From the NCBI GenBank assembly GCA_041487355.1, contig JBGPND010000025.1, forward strand, positions 1 through 38,779: a stretch of DNA of 38,779 bases, in the 5' to 3' direction. This document shows, piece by piece, positions 24,294-32,110 of the stretch. Numbering within the stretch: the stretch's first letter is position 1; each line of letters starts with the position of its first letter. This DNA is from JAMXLO01 sp041487355. GTDB lineage: Bacteria > Pseudomonadota > Alphaproteobacteria > Acetobacterales > Acetobacteraceae. The notes below the pieces were generated by a model, which searched no databases, was not told where the DNA came from, and saw only the letters and a list, made by a program, of their open reading frames with translations. Both the position numbers and the translations under genes were made by a program.

Positions 24294-25070
24294 ATGAACA
24301 TCGCCACGATGCCTGCCTCGCTTGCCGGCGTGTCGGACGAGGAGTGGCGGATTCGCTGCGACCTGGCCGCGCTGTACCGGCTGGTCGCGCACTACCGCTG
24401 GACCGACTTCGTCTACACGCATATCAGCGCGCGGCTGCCCGGGCCGGAGCATCATTTCCTGATCAACAAATACGGCGTGCTGTTCCACGAGATGCGGGCG
24501 TCGGACCTGGTGAAGGTGGATCTGCACGGCAACGTGGTGGAGCAGGGGGATACGCAGAGCACGCGGGTGAATGCGGCTGGCTTCACCATCCACTCGGCGA
24601 TCCACATGGCGCGCCCCGACCTGATGTGCGTGGTGCATACGCACACGGCGGCGGGCATCGCGGTATCGGCGCAGCAGGCGGGGCTGCTGCCGATCTCGCA
24701 GCACGCGCTGAAGTTTTACGGGCGGCTGGCGTATCACGGCTACGAGGGGATCGCGCTGGATCTGGACGAACGCGAGCGGCTGGTGGCCGATCTCGGTGAG
24801 CACAAGGCGATGATCCTGCGCAACCACGGCCTGCTGATGGGTGGCACCTCGATCCCCGAGGCGTTCCACATGACCTACATGTTGGAGCGGGCCTGTGCTG
24901 CGCAGGTGGCGGCGCTGGCCGGCGGGCAGGCGCTGGTGTATCCGCCCGAGGAAGTGTGCCGACATACCGCGGAGCAATTCCGCGTCCAGGAGAATGACGA
25001 TCATTACACCTGGATGTGGGATTCCGCCTTGCGGCTGATCGAGAATGATCGGCCGGATTACCGGAGCTGA
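24294..25070 (+). CDS. Class II aldolase/adducin-domain protein
   Basis: This is a zinc-dependent aldolase-fold protein (258 residues). The metal-binding pair is in VHTHTAAG (His115, His117) and the third His is in LRNHGLL (His178). YTHISARLPG and FLINKYGVLFHEM are typical of the group. Family members include fuculose- and ribulose-phosphate aldolases and epimerases, but many act on catabolic oxo-acids. The Gly/Ser-rich phosphate site of sugar-phosphate aldolases is not evident, so a non-phosphorylated substrate is likely. GAGGA lies before ATG 24294. Its stop overlaps the next start by one base. Confidence 0.88.
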   Translation: MNIATMPASLAGVSDEEWRIRCDLAALYRLVAHYRWTDFVYTHISARLPGPEHHFLINKYGVLFHEMRASDLVKVDLHGNVVEQGDTQSTRVNAAGFTIHSAIHMARPDLMCVVHTHTAAGIAVSAQQAGLLPISQHALKFYGRLAYHGYEGIALDLDERERLVADLGEHKAMILRNHGLLMGGTSIPEAFHMTYMLERACAAQVAALAGGQALVYPPEEVCRHTAEQFRVQENDDHYTWMWDSALRLIENDRPDYRS

Positions 25071-26503
25071 TGCCGCTCACCGTCATCCGCAATGCCGACA
25101 TGGTGGTCGCCTGGGATGCGGGCGCCAGGTCGCATGTCTACATGCCGGGTGCGGACGTGGCGTTCGAAGGCGGCGTGCTGCGCTTCGTCGGTCGCGGCTA
25201 CGACGGGCCGGCGGACGAAGTGCTTTCCGGCTCCGGCATGATGGTCATGCCGGGCCTGGTCAACATCCACTCGCATACCTCCAGCGAGCCGATGAACAAG
25301 GGGCTGATCGACGAAATCGGCAGCCCCGGCTTCTACAATTCCTCGCTCTACGAGTACCTGCCGATTTTCCGCCCCGCCCCGGAAGCGATACCGCATTGCG
25401 TGCGCGTGGCGCTGTCCGAGCTGTTGCTGTCGGGCGTGACCACGCTTGCCGATCTGTCGATGGCACATCCGGGATGGCTCGACCTGCTGGCGGAAGCCGG
25501 CATGCGCGTATGCATCGCACCGATGTTCCGCTCGGGCCGCTGGTACACCAAGAACGGCCATCTGGTGGAATATGCCTGGGACGCGGCGGCCGGCGAGAAG
25601 GCGATGGCCGAGGCGCTGTCGCTGATCGAGCGCGCCGAACAGCATCCGTCGGGGCGCCTGTTCGGCATGGTCGTGCCGGCACAGATCGACACCTGCACCG
25701 AGGGCCTGCTGCGCGACTCATTTGCCGAGGCGAAGGCGCGCGGCCTTTCCTGGCAAATTCATGCCGCACAATCGGTGTCCGAGTTCCACGAGATCACCCG
25801 TCGGCACGGCTACACGCCGATCGGTTGGCTGGATCATCTGGGATTGCTGTCGGAACGCTCGATCATCGGCCATGGCATCTTCCTGGACGATCATCCGTCG
25901 ACGCGCTGGCACACCGATACCGACGTGAAGCGCCTGGCGGAGACCGGCACCACCGTGGCGCACTGCCCCACCGTGTTCGCCCGCCGCGGTATCACGCTGA
26001 AGGATTTCGGCCGCTACCGCCGCGCGGGCGTCAACATGGGCGTCGGCACCGACACCTATCCGCATAACATGCTCGACGAGTTGCGCCTGGTTGCCTATCT
26101 GGCGCGCACCCAGGCCGGTGATCCGCGCACGCTGAACAGCACAGACCTGTTCGAGGCCGCGACCATCGGCGGCGCGCGCGCCCTCGGCCGCGACGATATC
26201 GGCCGGCTCGCGCCCGGCTGCCGCGCCGATATCGTACTGGTGGACATCACGCATCCAATGATGCGCCCGGCACACGATCCGGTGCGCAGCCTGATCTATG
26301 CGGCCGGCGACCGTGCCGTGCGCGCTGTGTATGTCGATGGACGGAAGGTGGTCGAAAATGGCCGCGTGCTGACGATCGACTATCCTGCCGCCGCCGCCGC
26401 GTTGCACGAGGCGCAGAAGCGTTTGAAGGCAAACGTGCCGAACCTTGATTGGGACCACCGCACGGCGGAGCAGATTTCGCCGCTGACGTTCGATACGCGA
26501 TGA
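25070..26503 (+). CDS. Amidohydrolase (TrzN/AtzA/guanine deaminase-like)
   Basis: This is a metal-dependent hydrolase (477 residues) of the amidohydrolase superfamily, in the cytosine deaminase/chlorohydrolase group. Metal ligands are visible: NIHSHTSS (His67, His69), QIHAAQS (His231), a His in GHGIFLDDHP and GVGTDTYPHNM (Asp328). The N- and C-terminal beta-sandwich is present, ending with the APGCRADIVLVD-type motif. Such enzymes deaminate or dechlorinate N-heterocycles, or open cyclic amides. The start codon overlaps the aldolase stop (TGATG), so the two are co-translated. A nitrogen-containing ring as substrate would fit the molybdenum hydroxylase upstream, but this is inference. Confidence 0.9.
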   Translation: MPLTVIRNADMVVAWDAGARSHVYMPGADVAFEGGVLRFVGRGYDGPADEVLSGSGMMVMPGLVNIHSHTSSEPMNKGLIDEIGSPGFYNSSLYEYLPIFRPAPEAIPHCVRVALSELLLSGVTTLADLSMAHPGWLDLLAEAGMRVCIAPMFRSGRWYTKNGHLVEYAWDAAAGEKAMAEALSLIERAEQHPSGRLFGMVVPAQIDTCTEGLLRDSFAEAKARGLSWQIHAAQSVSEFHEITRRHGYTPIGWLDHLGLLSERSIIGHGIFLDDHPSTRWHTDTDVKRLAETGTTVAHCPTVFARRGITLKDFGRYRRAGVNMGVGTDTYPHNMLDELRLVAYLARTQAGDPRTLNSTDLFEAATIGGARALGRDDIGRLAPGCRADIVLVDITHPMMRPAHDPVRSLIYAAGDRAVRAVYVDGRKVVENGRVLTIDYPAAAAALHEAQKRLKANVPNLDWDHRTAEQISPLTFDTR

Positions 26504-26513
26504 CAGATTACAA

Positions 26514-26593
26514 CGTCATGGCCGGGCGTGTCCCGGCCATCCGTCGCGGCACCTGCGCTGGCAGGGATGGCCGGGACACGCCCGGCCATGACG
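26514..26593. repeat. Long palindromic repeat with 29-bp perfect arms
   Basis: The arm 26514-26542 is the exact reverse complement of 26565-26593, around a 22-nt loop. Each arm itself contains a smaller hairpin (GGCCGGG, CGTG, TCCCGGCC). It fills nearly the whole 109-bp gap between the amidohydrolase and the following ABC ATPase. The repeat at 38704-38779 has almost the same arms and a similar loop, so this is a dispersed family. Confidence 0.92.
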
Positions 26594-26612
26594 ATGAGGG
26601 GCAGTTGCGCGC

Positions 26613-27596
26613 ATGAGCGCACTGCTTTCCGTCACTGGTCTCCGCACCGTGTTCCGCACCAGCGGCGGCGACGTCGCGGCGGTGGACGGCGTCGACATCT
26701 CGGTGGATCGCGGCCGCACGCTCGGCATCGTCGGCGAGAGCGGCTGCGGCAAGTCGGTGCTGTCGCTGTCGGTGATGCGCCTGGTGCCACCGCCGGGCCG
26801 GATCGCCGCCGGACACATCGAATTCGACGGGAAGGACCTGCTGAAACTATCGACCGCACAGATGCGCGACATCCGCGGCAACCGCATCGCGATGATCTTC
26901 CAGGAGCCGATGACCAGCCTGAACCCGGTGTTCACCGTCGGCGACCAGATCACCGAGGCGATGCGCGCGCACGACCGCACCGCCTCCGCCGGCGCGCTGC
27001 GCAGCCGCGCCATCGCCGCCCTGCAACGCGTGCGCATCCCCGCGCCGGAACGCCGCTTCGATGAATATCCGCACCAGATGTCCGGCGGCATGCGCCAGCG
27101 GGTGATGATCGCCATGGCGCTCGCCTGCGAGCCCGACCTGCTGATCGCCGACGAACCCACCACCGCGCTCGACGTCACCGTGCAGGCGCAGATCCTCGAC
27201 CTGCTGCGCGAGCTGCAGCAGCAGACCGGCATGGCGATCATCCTGATCACGCACGACCTCGGCATCGTCGCCGAGATGGCCAACGAAGTCGCGGTGATGT
27301 ACGCCGGCCGCGTGGTGGAACGCGCGCCTGGTGCCGCTATCTTCGACGATCCGCAGCATCCCTACACGCTCGGCCTGCTCGGCAGCATCCCCAAGATCGA
27401 CGAGAACCGCGATCGTCTGCTGGCGATCGAAGGCACCGTGCCGGCGCCGTTCGACCTGCCGCAAGGCTGCCGGTTCCATCCCCGCTGCGTGTTCGCCGAC
27501 GCCGCCTGCACAGTGCAAGATCCCGAACTGCGACTGCTCGGCGAGAACCATCGCGTCGCCTGCATTCGCGCGCCGGTCGAGGCGCTGGTGGCATGA
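26613..27596 (+). CDS. ABC transporter ATPase, DppD/OppD type (second set)
   Basis: This ATP-binding subunit (327 residues) belongs to a peptide/opine-class importer. Walker A is GESGCGKSV (41-49). IFQEPMTSLNP, MSGGMRQR, LLIADEPTTALD and LITHDLG follow in the usual order. The C-terminal domain has GCRFHPRCVF with the expected Cys. It closely resembles the ATPase at 5545-6534, yet no permease or binding-protein gene is adjacent here. The stop overlaps the next ATPase start in ATGA. The gap upstream is taken up by a long palindrome, so it may have its own promoter or depend on read-through from the amidohydrolase. Confidence 0.93.
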   Translation: MSALLSVTGLRTVFRTSGGDVAAVDGVDISVDRGRTLGIVGESGCGKSVLSLSVMRLVPPPGRIAAGHIEFDGKDLLKLSTAQMRDIRGNRIAMIFQEPMTSLNPVFTVGDQITEAMRAHDRTASAGALRSRAIAALQRVRIPAPERRFDEYPHQMSGGMRQRVMIAMALACEPDLLIADEPTTALDVTVQAQILDLLRELQQQTGMAIILITHDLGIVAEMANEVAVMYAGRVVERAPGAAIFDDPQHPYTLGLLGSIPKIDENRDRLLAIEGTVPAPFDLPQGCRFHPRCVFADAACTVQDPELRLLGENHRVACIRAPVEALVA

Positions 27597-28672
27597 GCGC
27601 GCTGCTGGAAGTCGAAGGCCTCACCAAGCACTTCATCGTCAAGCGCGGGCTGGTGCTCGGCAAGACGGTGGGCGTGGTGCGCGCGGTGGACGGCATCTCG
27701 TTCAGCCTCGACCACGGCGAGACGCTGGCGCTGGTGGGCGAATCCGGCTGCGGCAAGTCCACTACAGCGCGGCTCGTGCTGCGGCTGATCGATCCGACCG
27801 CCGGCACGATCCGCTTCGAGGGCACCGACATCACCGAGATGCACGGCGATCCGCTGCGCAAACTGCGCCGCCGCATGCAGATCGTGTTCCAGGATCCGTT
27901 CGCCTCGCTCAATCCGCGCATGACGGTGGGCGAGATCGTCGAGGAGCCGCTGATCGTGCACGGCATCGGCGACCGCACGGCACGCCGCGCACGGGTGAAC
28001 CAGTTGCTGAGCCTGGTCGGCCTCGCCTCGTATCACGCGCAGCGCTATCCACACGAATTCTCCGGCGGCCAGCGCCAGCGCATCGGCATTGCGCGCGCGC
28101 TCGCGGTGGAGCCGGCGCTGGTGGTGTGCGACGAACCGGTCTCGGCGCTCGACGTGTCGATCCAGGCGCAGGTGGTGAACCTGCTGAAGGATCTGCAGGC
28201 GCGGCTCGGCCTCTCCTATCTGTTCATCGCGCACGATCTTGCCGTGGTGAAGCACATGGCCGACCGCGTGGCGGTGATGTATCTTGGCCAGATCGTCGAG
28301 ATCGCGCCGAAGGACGTGCTGTTCTCCGAGCCGCGCCATCCCTATACGCGCACGCTGCTGACGGCGATCCCGCGCCCCGATCCGCATCGGCACAGCGCGC
28401 GGCAACTGCCCGGCGGTGATGTGCCGAGCCCGATGAACCCGCCCTCGGGCTGCCGTTTCCACACGCGCTGCCCGTTCGTCATCGACCGCTGCCGGGTGGA
28501 AATGCCGGTGCTTGCCAAGTGGAGCGAAGGCCACTTCACCGCCTGCCATCGCGCGGCCGAACTGCCGCCCGCCGGCGAGGTGATCGAACCAGGCCACGTC
28601 GCGCCGATGGCGGCGAAGCGGCTGGCGCTGTATGCGAAAAGGCGTGCCGAGGTGAGTGCGGCAGCCGAATAG
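27593..28672 (+). CDS. ABC transporter ATPase, DppF/OppF type (second set)
   Basis: This partner ATP-binding subunit (359 residues) has Walker A GESGCGKST (49-57), VFQDPFASLNP, FSGGQRQR, VVCDEPVSALD and FIAHDLA. The C-terminal Cys motif GCRFHTRCPF is kept, followed by a longer tail (LPPAGEVIEPGHV) than in the first DppF-type protein. Walker B has the usual Pro, unlike the paralogue at 6531-7538. With the preceding gene it makes a complete ATPase heterodimer but lacks membrane subunits nearby. It could drive permeases encoded elsewhere, possibly those at 3609-5540. Confidence 0.93.
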   Translation: MSALLEVEGLTKHFIVKRGLVLGKTVGVVRAVDGISFSLDHGETLALVGESGCGKSTTARLVLRLIDPTAGTIRFEGTDITEMHGDPLRKLRRRMQIVFQDPFASLNPRMTVGEIVEEPLIVHGIGDRTARRARVNQLLSLVGLASYHAQRYPHEFSGGQRQRIGIARALAVEPALVVCDEPVSALDVSIQAQVVNLLKDLQARLGLSYLFIAHDLAVVKHMADRVAVMYLGQIVEIAPKDVLFSEPRHPYTRTLLTAIPRPDPHRHSARQLPGGDVPSPMNPPSGCRFHTRCPFVIDRCRVEMPVLAKWSEGHFTACHRAAELPPAGEVIEPGHVAPMAAKRLALYAKRRAEVSAAAE

Positions 28673-28699
28673 ACTGTGTTGTTGCTGCTGGCCGTACGT

Positions 28700-29071
28700 T
28701 CAATGCACCACCCGCGCGGCGAGCGACAGCCGCTCGGCCGCGGCCAACAGGCGCTTGTCGCGCGTCCAAAGCGACGCGTCCTGCGTCAGTCGGACGGCGG
28801 CCAACAGGTGCACGTCGACATAGCCCAGCCCGCTCCCAAACAAGCGTTCCTGGTTGATGAAGCGCATGACCTCGTTATCACGGGCCATACTTGCCCGTGG
28901 CAGACGGTTCAGCTCGTGCAATACGGCGTCGCGCTGCGGCAAGCTGTCTAACGCCAACTCGCCAATAACAAAGGCGTGCGTCAGGACACGTTCATCCACC
29001 AGCAATGCTGCCAACACTTCGTCGGCATGACTGAAGTGATCAATCCAGACAGAGGTATCGACAAGGATCAC
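28700..29071 (-). CDS. vapC: VapC-type PIN-domain toxin
   Basis: This is a PIN-domain ribonuclease toxin of 123 residues. Acidic site residues are Asp5 (LVDTSVWIDHF), Glu39 (VIGELAL), Asp86 (GYVDVHLLAA) and Asp105 (LWTRDKRL). The set is complete, so activity is expected. The frame begins at GTG 29071, overlapping the antitoxin stop by 4 bp (GTGA). It is transcribed toward the ABC ATPase gene and the two converge with a 27-bp gap. It is of a different subgroup from the VapC at 7918-8325. Confidence 0.92.
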   Translation of the reverse strand: MILVDTSVWIDHFSHADEVLAALLVDERVLTHAFVIGELALDSLPQRDAVLHELNRLPRASMARDNEVMRFINQERLFGSGLGYVDVHLLAAVRLTQDASLWTRDKRLLAAAERLSLAARVVH

Positions 29072-29265
29072 TTGGATCCCGACCGCCGCCTGGGAATTGG
29101 CTTTATCCCGGGTGCAATGCCGCCCAGGCGAGCCAGGCGCCGTGCGGCTTCGCGCTGGATCAGCGCCTTGAGGGCCTCGCGTATCAGCGCCGATTTTTCC
29201 TGCAAGCCCGTATATGCCTGAGCCTCGGCAACGAGATCGTCGTCAAGCGAGATGGTTGTGCGCAC
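29068..29265 (-). CDS. vapB: VapB-type antitoxin (ribbon-helix-helix)
   Basis: This small antitoxin (65 residues from GTG 29265) starts VRTTISLDDDLVAEAQAYTG, the classic beta-strand and first helix of a ribbon-helix-helix DNA-binding domain. EKSALIREALKALIQREAARRL and a C-terminal basic tail with GIKPIPRRR follow. The frame is open to ATG 29310, but the predicted promoter lies across that stretch, and family proteins begin at the RTTISLDD strand, so the GTG is preferred. AGAGGAG lies 12 nt upstream, slightly far. It should neutralise the downstream VapC and repress the operon. Confidence 0.88.
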   Translation of the reverse strand: MRTTISLDDDLVAEAQAYTGLQEKSALIREALKALIQREAARRLARLGGIAPGIKPIPRRRSGSK

Positions 29266-29297
29266 GATTCTGCCACGCTCCTCTTCCAGAGGCATCA

Positions 29298-29326
29298 TAT
29301 ATGGCATCATTTGATGCGATAATCAA
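29298..29326 (-). promoter_or_regulatory. Probable vapBC promoter with operator in the spacer
   Basis: On the minus strand TTGATT (29326-29321) and CATATA (29303-29298) are 17 bp apart, a plausible housekeeping promoter. The spacer holds an inverted repeat, GCATCA-TT-TGATGC (29304-29317), and a further GCATCA at 29292. A ribbon-helix-helix antitoxin bound there would block RNA polymerase directly. Inference from sequence only. Confidence 0.5.
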
Positions 29327-29432
29327 TGCGCACTTGGTTCCGGTCAGGGCGCGGCACCTCGATCCCTCGGCTTTGTATCCTCGGCTTCTTGTGGTGCATC
29401 CTTCCGTCCAGGCAAATAGGGAGAAACGCGCC

Positions 29433-30620
29433 GTGACCACAGTGAACACCAACATAGCCTCCCCGCGCATGCTGCAGATTGGCGGCGGCGCGGTGCGTCA
29501 GATTGCCGAGCTGCTCGGCAAGTTCGGCCTGTCGCGTCCGCTGGTGGTGACCGACCCGTTCATGGTGTCGTCGCGGCACGTGCAGCATTGCCTGGAGCCG
29601 CTCGCCGCCGCCGGCATCGCCGTCGCCGTGTTCAGCGACACGGTGCCCGACCCGACCGACACCGTGGTCGAAGCCGGCGTCGCCGAACTGCGGCGCGGCA
29701 ATTTCGACTGCCTGATCGGCTTCGGCGGCGGCTCGCCGATCGACACGGCGAAGGCGATGGCGATCCTCGCCGCCGGCGGCGGCAAGATGCGCGACTACAA
29801 GGTACCGGTGGCCGCCGATCGCGGCGCGCTGCCGGTGATCGCCATCCCGACCACCGCCGGCACCGGCAGCGAGTGCACCCGCTTCACAGTGATCACCGAC
29901 ACCGAACGCGACGAGAAGATGCTGATCGCCGGCCTCGGCGCGCTGCCGTTGGCCGCGATCGTGGACTACGAGCTCACCTATAGTGTGCCGCCACGCACCA
30001 CCGCCGATACCGGCGTGGACAGCCTCACGCACGCGCTGGAAGCCTTCGTCTCCAAGCGGGCAAATCCGTTCTCCGATGCGCTTGCCGTCTCGGCGATGGC
30101 GCTGATCGGCCAGCATATCCGCACCGCCTATGCCGAACCGCGCAACGCCGCGGCGCGCGAGGGGATGATGCTGGGCGCCACGCAGGCGGGGCTCGCATTT
30201 TCCAACAGTTCGGTCGCGCTGGTGCACGGCATGTCGCGCCCGATCGGCGCGCATTTCCATGTGCCGCACGGTCTGTCGAACGCCATGCTGCTGCCGGCAA
30301 TCACGCGGTTCTCCGTCGGTGCCGCCGAGGCGCGCTATGCCGAAGCCGCGCGCCGCATCGGTTTCGCCGACGAACGCGATGCCGACGCGGCGGCAGCGGC
30401 CAAGCTGGTCGCCGGTCTCGAAGCGCTGAACAAGGAGCTTTCCGTTCCCACCCCCGCCGACTACGGCATCGACGAAGCCGCATGGAACGGCAAGATGGAG
30501 CTGATGGTCGAGCAGGCGCTGGCCTCCGGCAGTCCGGCCAACAACCCGCGCGTCCCCGACAAATCGGAAATCATGGCGCTGTACCGCGAAGTATGGACCG
30601 GTGCCCAGCGAAACGCGTGA
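29433..30620 (+). CDS. Iron-containing alcohol dehydrogenase (type III)
   Basis: This is an NAD(P)-linked, metal-dependent alcohol dehydrogenase (395 residues). The dinucleotide region is GFGGGSPIDTAKA and PTTAGTGSECT follows. From GTG 29433 the metal ligands fall at Asp196 and His200 (DTGVDSLTHALEAF), His265 (LVHGMSRP) and His279 (VPHGLSNAML), almost the numbering of classical family members. This supports that start, as does GGGAGA just upstream. The frame is open to 29214 but crosses the vapB gene, so the longer form is rejected. It may oxidise or reduce an alcohol/semialdehyde in the neighbouring catabolic pathway. Confidence 0.93.
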   Translation: MTTVNTNIASPRMLQIGGGAVRQIAELLGKFGLSRPLVVTDPFMVSSRHVQHCLEPLAAAGIAVAVFSDTVPDPTDTVVEAGVAELRRGNFDCLIGFGGGSPIDTAKAMAILAAGGGKMRDYKVPVAADRGALPVIAIPTTAGTGSECTRFTVITDTERDEKMLIAGLGALPLAAIVDYELTYSVPPRTTADTGVDSLTHALEAFVSKRANPFSDALAVSAMALIGQHIRTAYAEPRNAAAREGMMLGATQAGLAFSNSSVALVHGMSRPIGAHFHVPHGLSNAMLLPAITRFSVGAAEARYAEAARRIGFADERDADAAAAAKLVAGLEALNKELSVPTPADYGIDEAAWNGKMELMVEQALASGSPANNPRVPDKSEIMALYREVWTGAQRNA

Positions 30621-30687
30621 CGGCGATTTGCCTTTGCTGAACCTCGCTTGGTAGGCTCGCGCAACAACGGAATCCTGGGAGGAAGCA

Positions 30688-31995
30688 ATGGTCCGTTCCG
30701 TCGAGCAGGCGACCATGCGCAAGGTGTATCTACGGCTCCTGCCGCTTGCGATGATAGTCTATTTCTTCTGCTACCTCGACCGCATCAATGTGAGCTTCGC
30801 GGCTCTCACGATGAACAAGGATCTCGGCCTGACCGCCTGGGCGTACGGGCTGAGCTCGACGGCATTTTACCTTGGCTATTGCATCTTCGAGGTGCCGAGC
30901 AACGTCATCCTGGACAAGGTCGGCGCGCGGCTGTGGATCGCACGCATCATGATCACTTGGGGGATTGTCTCGGGTGCCACTGCGTTCGTCGTCGGACCGG
31001 ACAGCTTCCTGACCGTCCGCTTCCTATTGGGTCTCGCGGAAGCCGGCTTGTTCCCCGGCATCGTGCTGCTGTTCACCTACTGGTTTCCCGAGCACCATCG
31101 TGCCCGCATCGTGTCCAGCTTCACGCTCGCCTTGCCCGTCTCGGTGGCGCTCGGCGCGCCGGTCTCGACCGCGGTCCTCGGGATGGACGGGGTCCTCGGC
31201 TATGCCGGGTGGAAGTGGATCTACATCATGGAGGCGATACCGACCGTGCTGATCGGCGTCTTCGTGCTGTTCGCGCTGACCGACAAGCCGGCCAAGGCAA
31301 GCTGGCTGACAGCGGAAGAGAAGAACTGGCTGATCACCACGCTGGAGCACGAGCGGCGCGCGGTGGAATCGGCCCGCAAGTTCAGCATGTGGCAGGCGCT
31401 GGTGAATCCCAAGATCCTGCTGCTGTCGCTGAACTATTTTGGCATCGTCACGGCGAGCCTGGGCCTGCTGCTGTTCGTTCCGCAGATCATCAAGTCGCTC
31501 GGCACGACCAACATGGGCACGGGCTATGCGACCGCGCTTGCCTATACCTGCGGCGCGATCAGCATGATCACCTGGGGTTGGGTCTCCGACCGGATGGGTG
31601 AGCGGCGCTGGAACCTGTTCTGGGCCTGCACGGTTTCGTCGATTGGCCTGGTGCTGGCCGGCATGACGATGGGAACCTGGTGGGCGCTGGCCGGGATGTG
31701 CGTTGCCACGGCCGGGTTCTACGGTACCAAGGGTCCCTTCTGGTCGATGCCGTCGATGATGCTGACCGGCACGGCCGCGGCCGCCGGGATCGCCTGGATC
31801 AACTCGATCGGCAATGTCGGCGGTGCGGTCGGGCCCGCCCTGGTCGGCTGGATCAAGGATTTCACCGGCAGCTACTCGGGCGGACTCTATGGCCTGGCGG
31901 CCTTCACCGGCGTGGCGGCGCTGATCGCTGCATTCGCGCTGCACATTCCCCGCCAGGTGCCTGCCCGCCAGCGCGGCGGCGTGGCGGCCGAGTAG
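30688..31995 (+). CDS. MFS transporter, anion:cation symporter (ACS) type
   Basis: This is a twelve-helix secondary transporter (435 residues) of the major facilitator superfamily. The helix 1-2 region FCYLDRINVSFAAL and LGLAEAGLFPGIVLLFTYWF are hallmarks of the ACS branch (phthalate, tartrate, glucarate, hexuronate porters). A cytoplasmic loop (TDKPAKASWLTAEEKNWL) separates the halves. A proton-driven organic acid uptake role is therefore likely. GGGAGGAAG precedes ATG 30688. The gap to the alcohol dehydrogenase is 67 bp and the two may be co-transcribed. The tartrate/D-malate-type dehydrogenase at 34902 would suit such a substrate. Confidence 0.92.
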   Translation: MVRSVEQATMRKVYLRLLPLAMIVYFFCYLDRINVSFAALTMNKDLGLTAWAYGLSSTAFYLGYCIFEVPSNVILDKVGARLWIARIMITWGIVSGATAFVVGPDSFLTVRFLLGLAEAGLFPGIVLLFTYWFPEHHRARIVSSFTLALPVSVALGAPVSTAVLGMDGVLGYAGWKWIYIMEAIPTVLIGVFVLFALTDKPAKASWLTAEEKNWLITTLEHERRAVESARKFSMWQALVNPKILLLSLNYFGIVTASLGLLLFVPQIIKSLGTTNMGTGYATALAYTCGAISMITWGWVSDRMGERRWNLFWACTVSSIGLVLAGMTMGTWWALAGMCVATAGFYGTKGPFWSMPSMMLTGTAAAAGIAWINSIGNVGGAVGPALVGWIKDFTGSYSGGLYGLAAFTGVAALIAAFALHIPRQVPARQRGGVAAE

Positions 31996-32013
31996 CCGCC
32001 TTCCGCCCCCGGA

Positions 32014-32039
32014 CCGGCCACTGCCCACGCGGTGGCCGG
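32014..32039 (+). terminator. Terminator-like hairpin after the MFS gene
   Basis: CCGGCCAC at 32014-32021 and GTGGCCGG at 32032-32039 form a perfect 8-bp GC-rich stem with a 10-nt loop, 18 bp past the stop. The sequence after it is not a proper T-run, so efficiency is uncertain. Confidence 0.55.
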
Positions 32040-32110
32040 CTTCCGGTAGCGGTTACTTGCGTTGTTTGGTACGAACGAGTCGTTTCAATCGAGTCGTACC
32101 CTACAACGCG

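Noticed and set aside
29214..29432. Longer N-terminus of the alcohol dehydrogenase
   Set aside because: It would cross the vapB gene and its promoter; GTG 29433 gives standard ligand numbering and has a ribosome-binding site.
29307..30722. 471-codon minus-strand frame opposite the alcohol dehydrogenase
   Set aside because: Antisense shadow; the plus strand has all four metal ligands at canonical positions.
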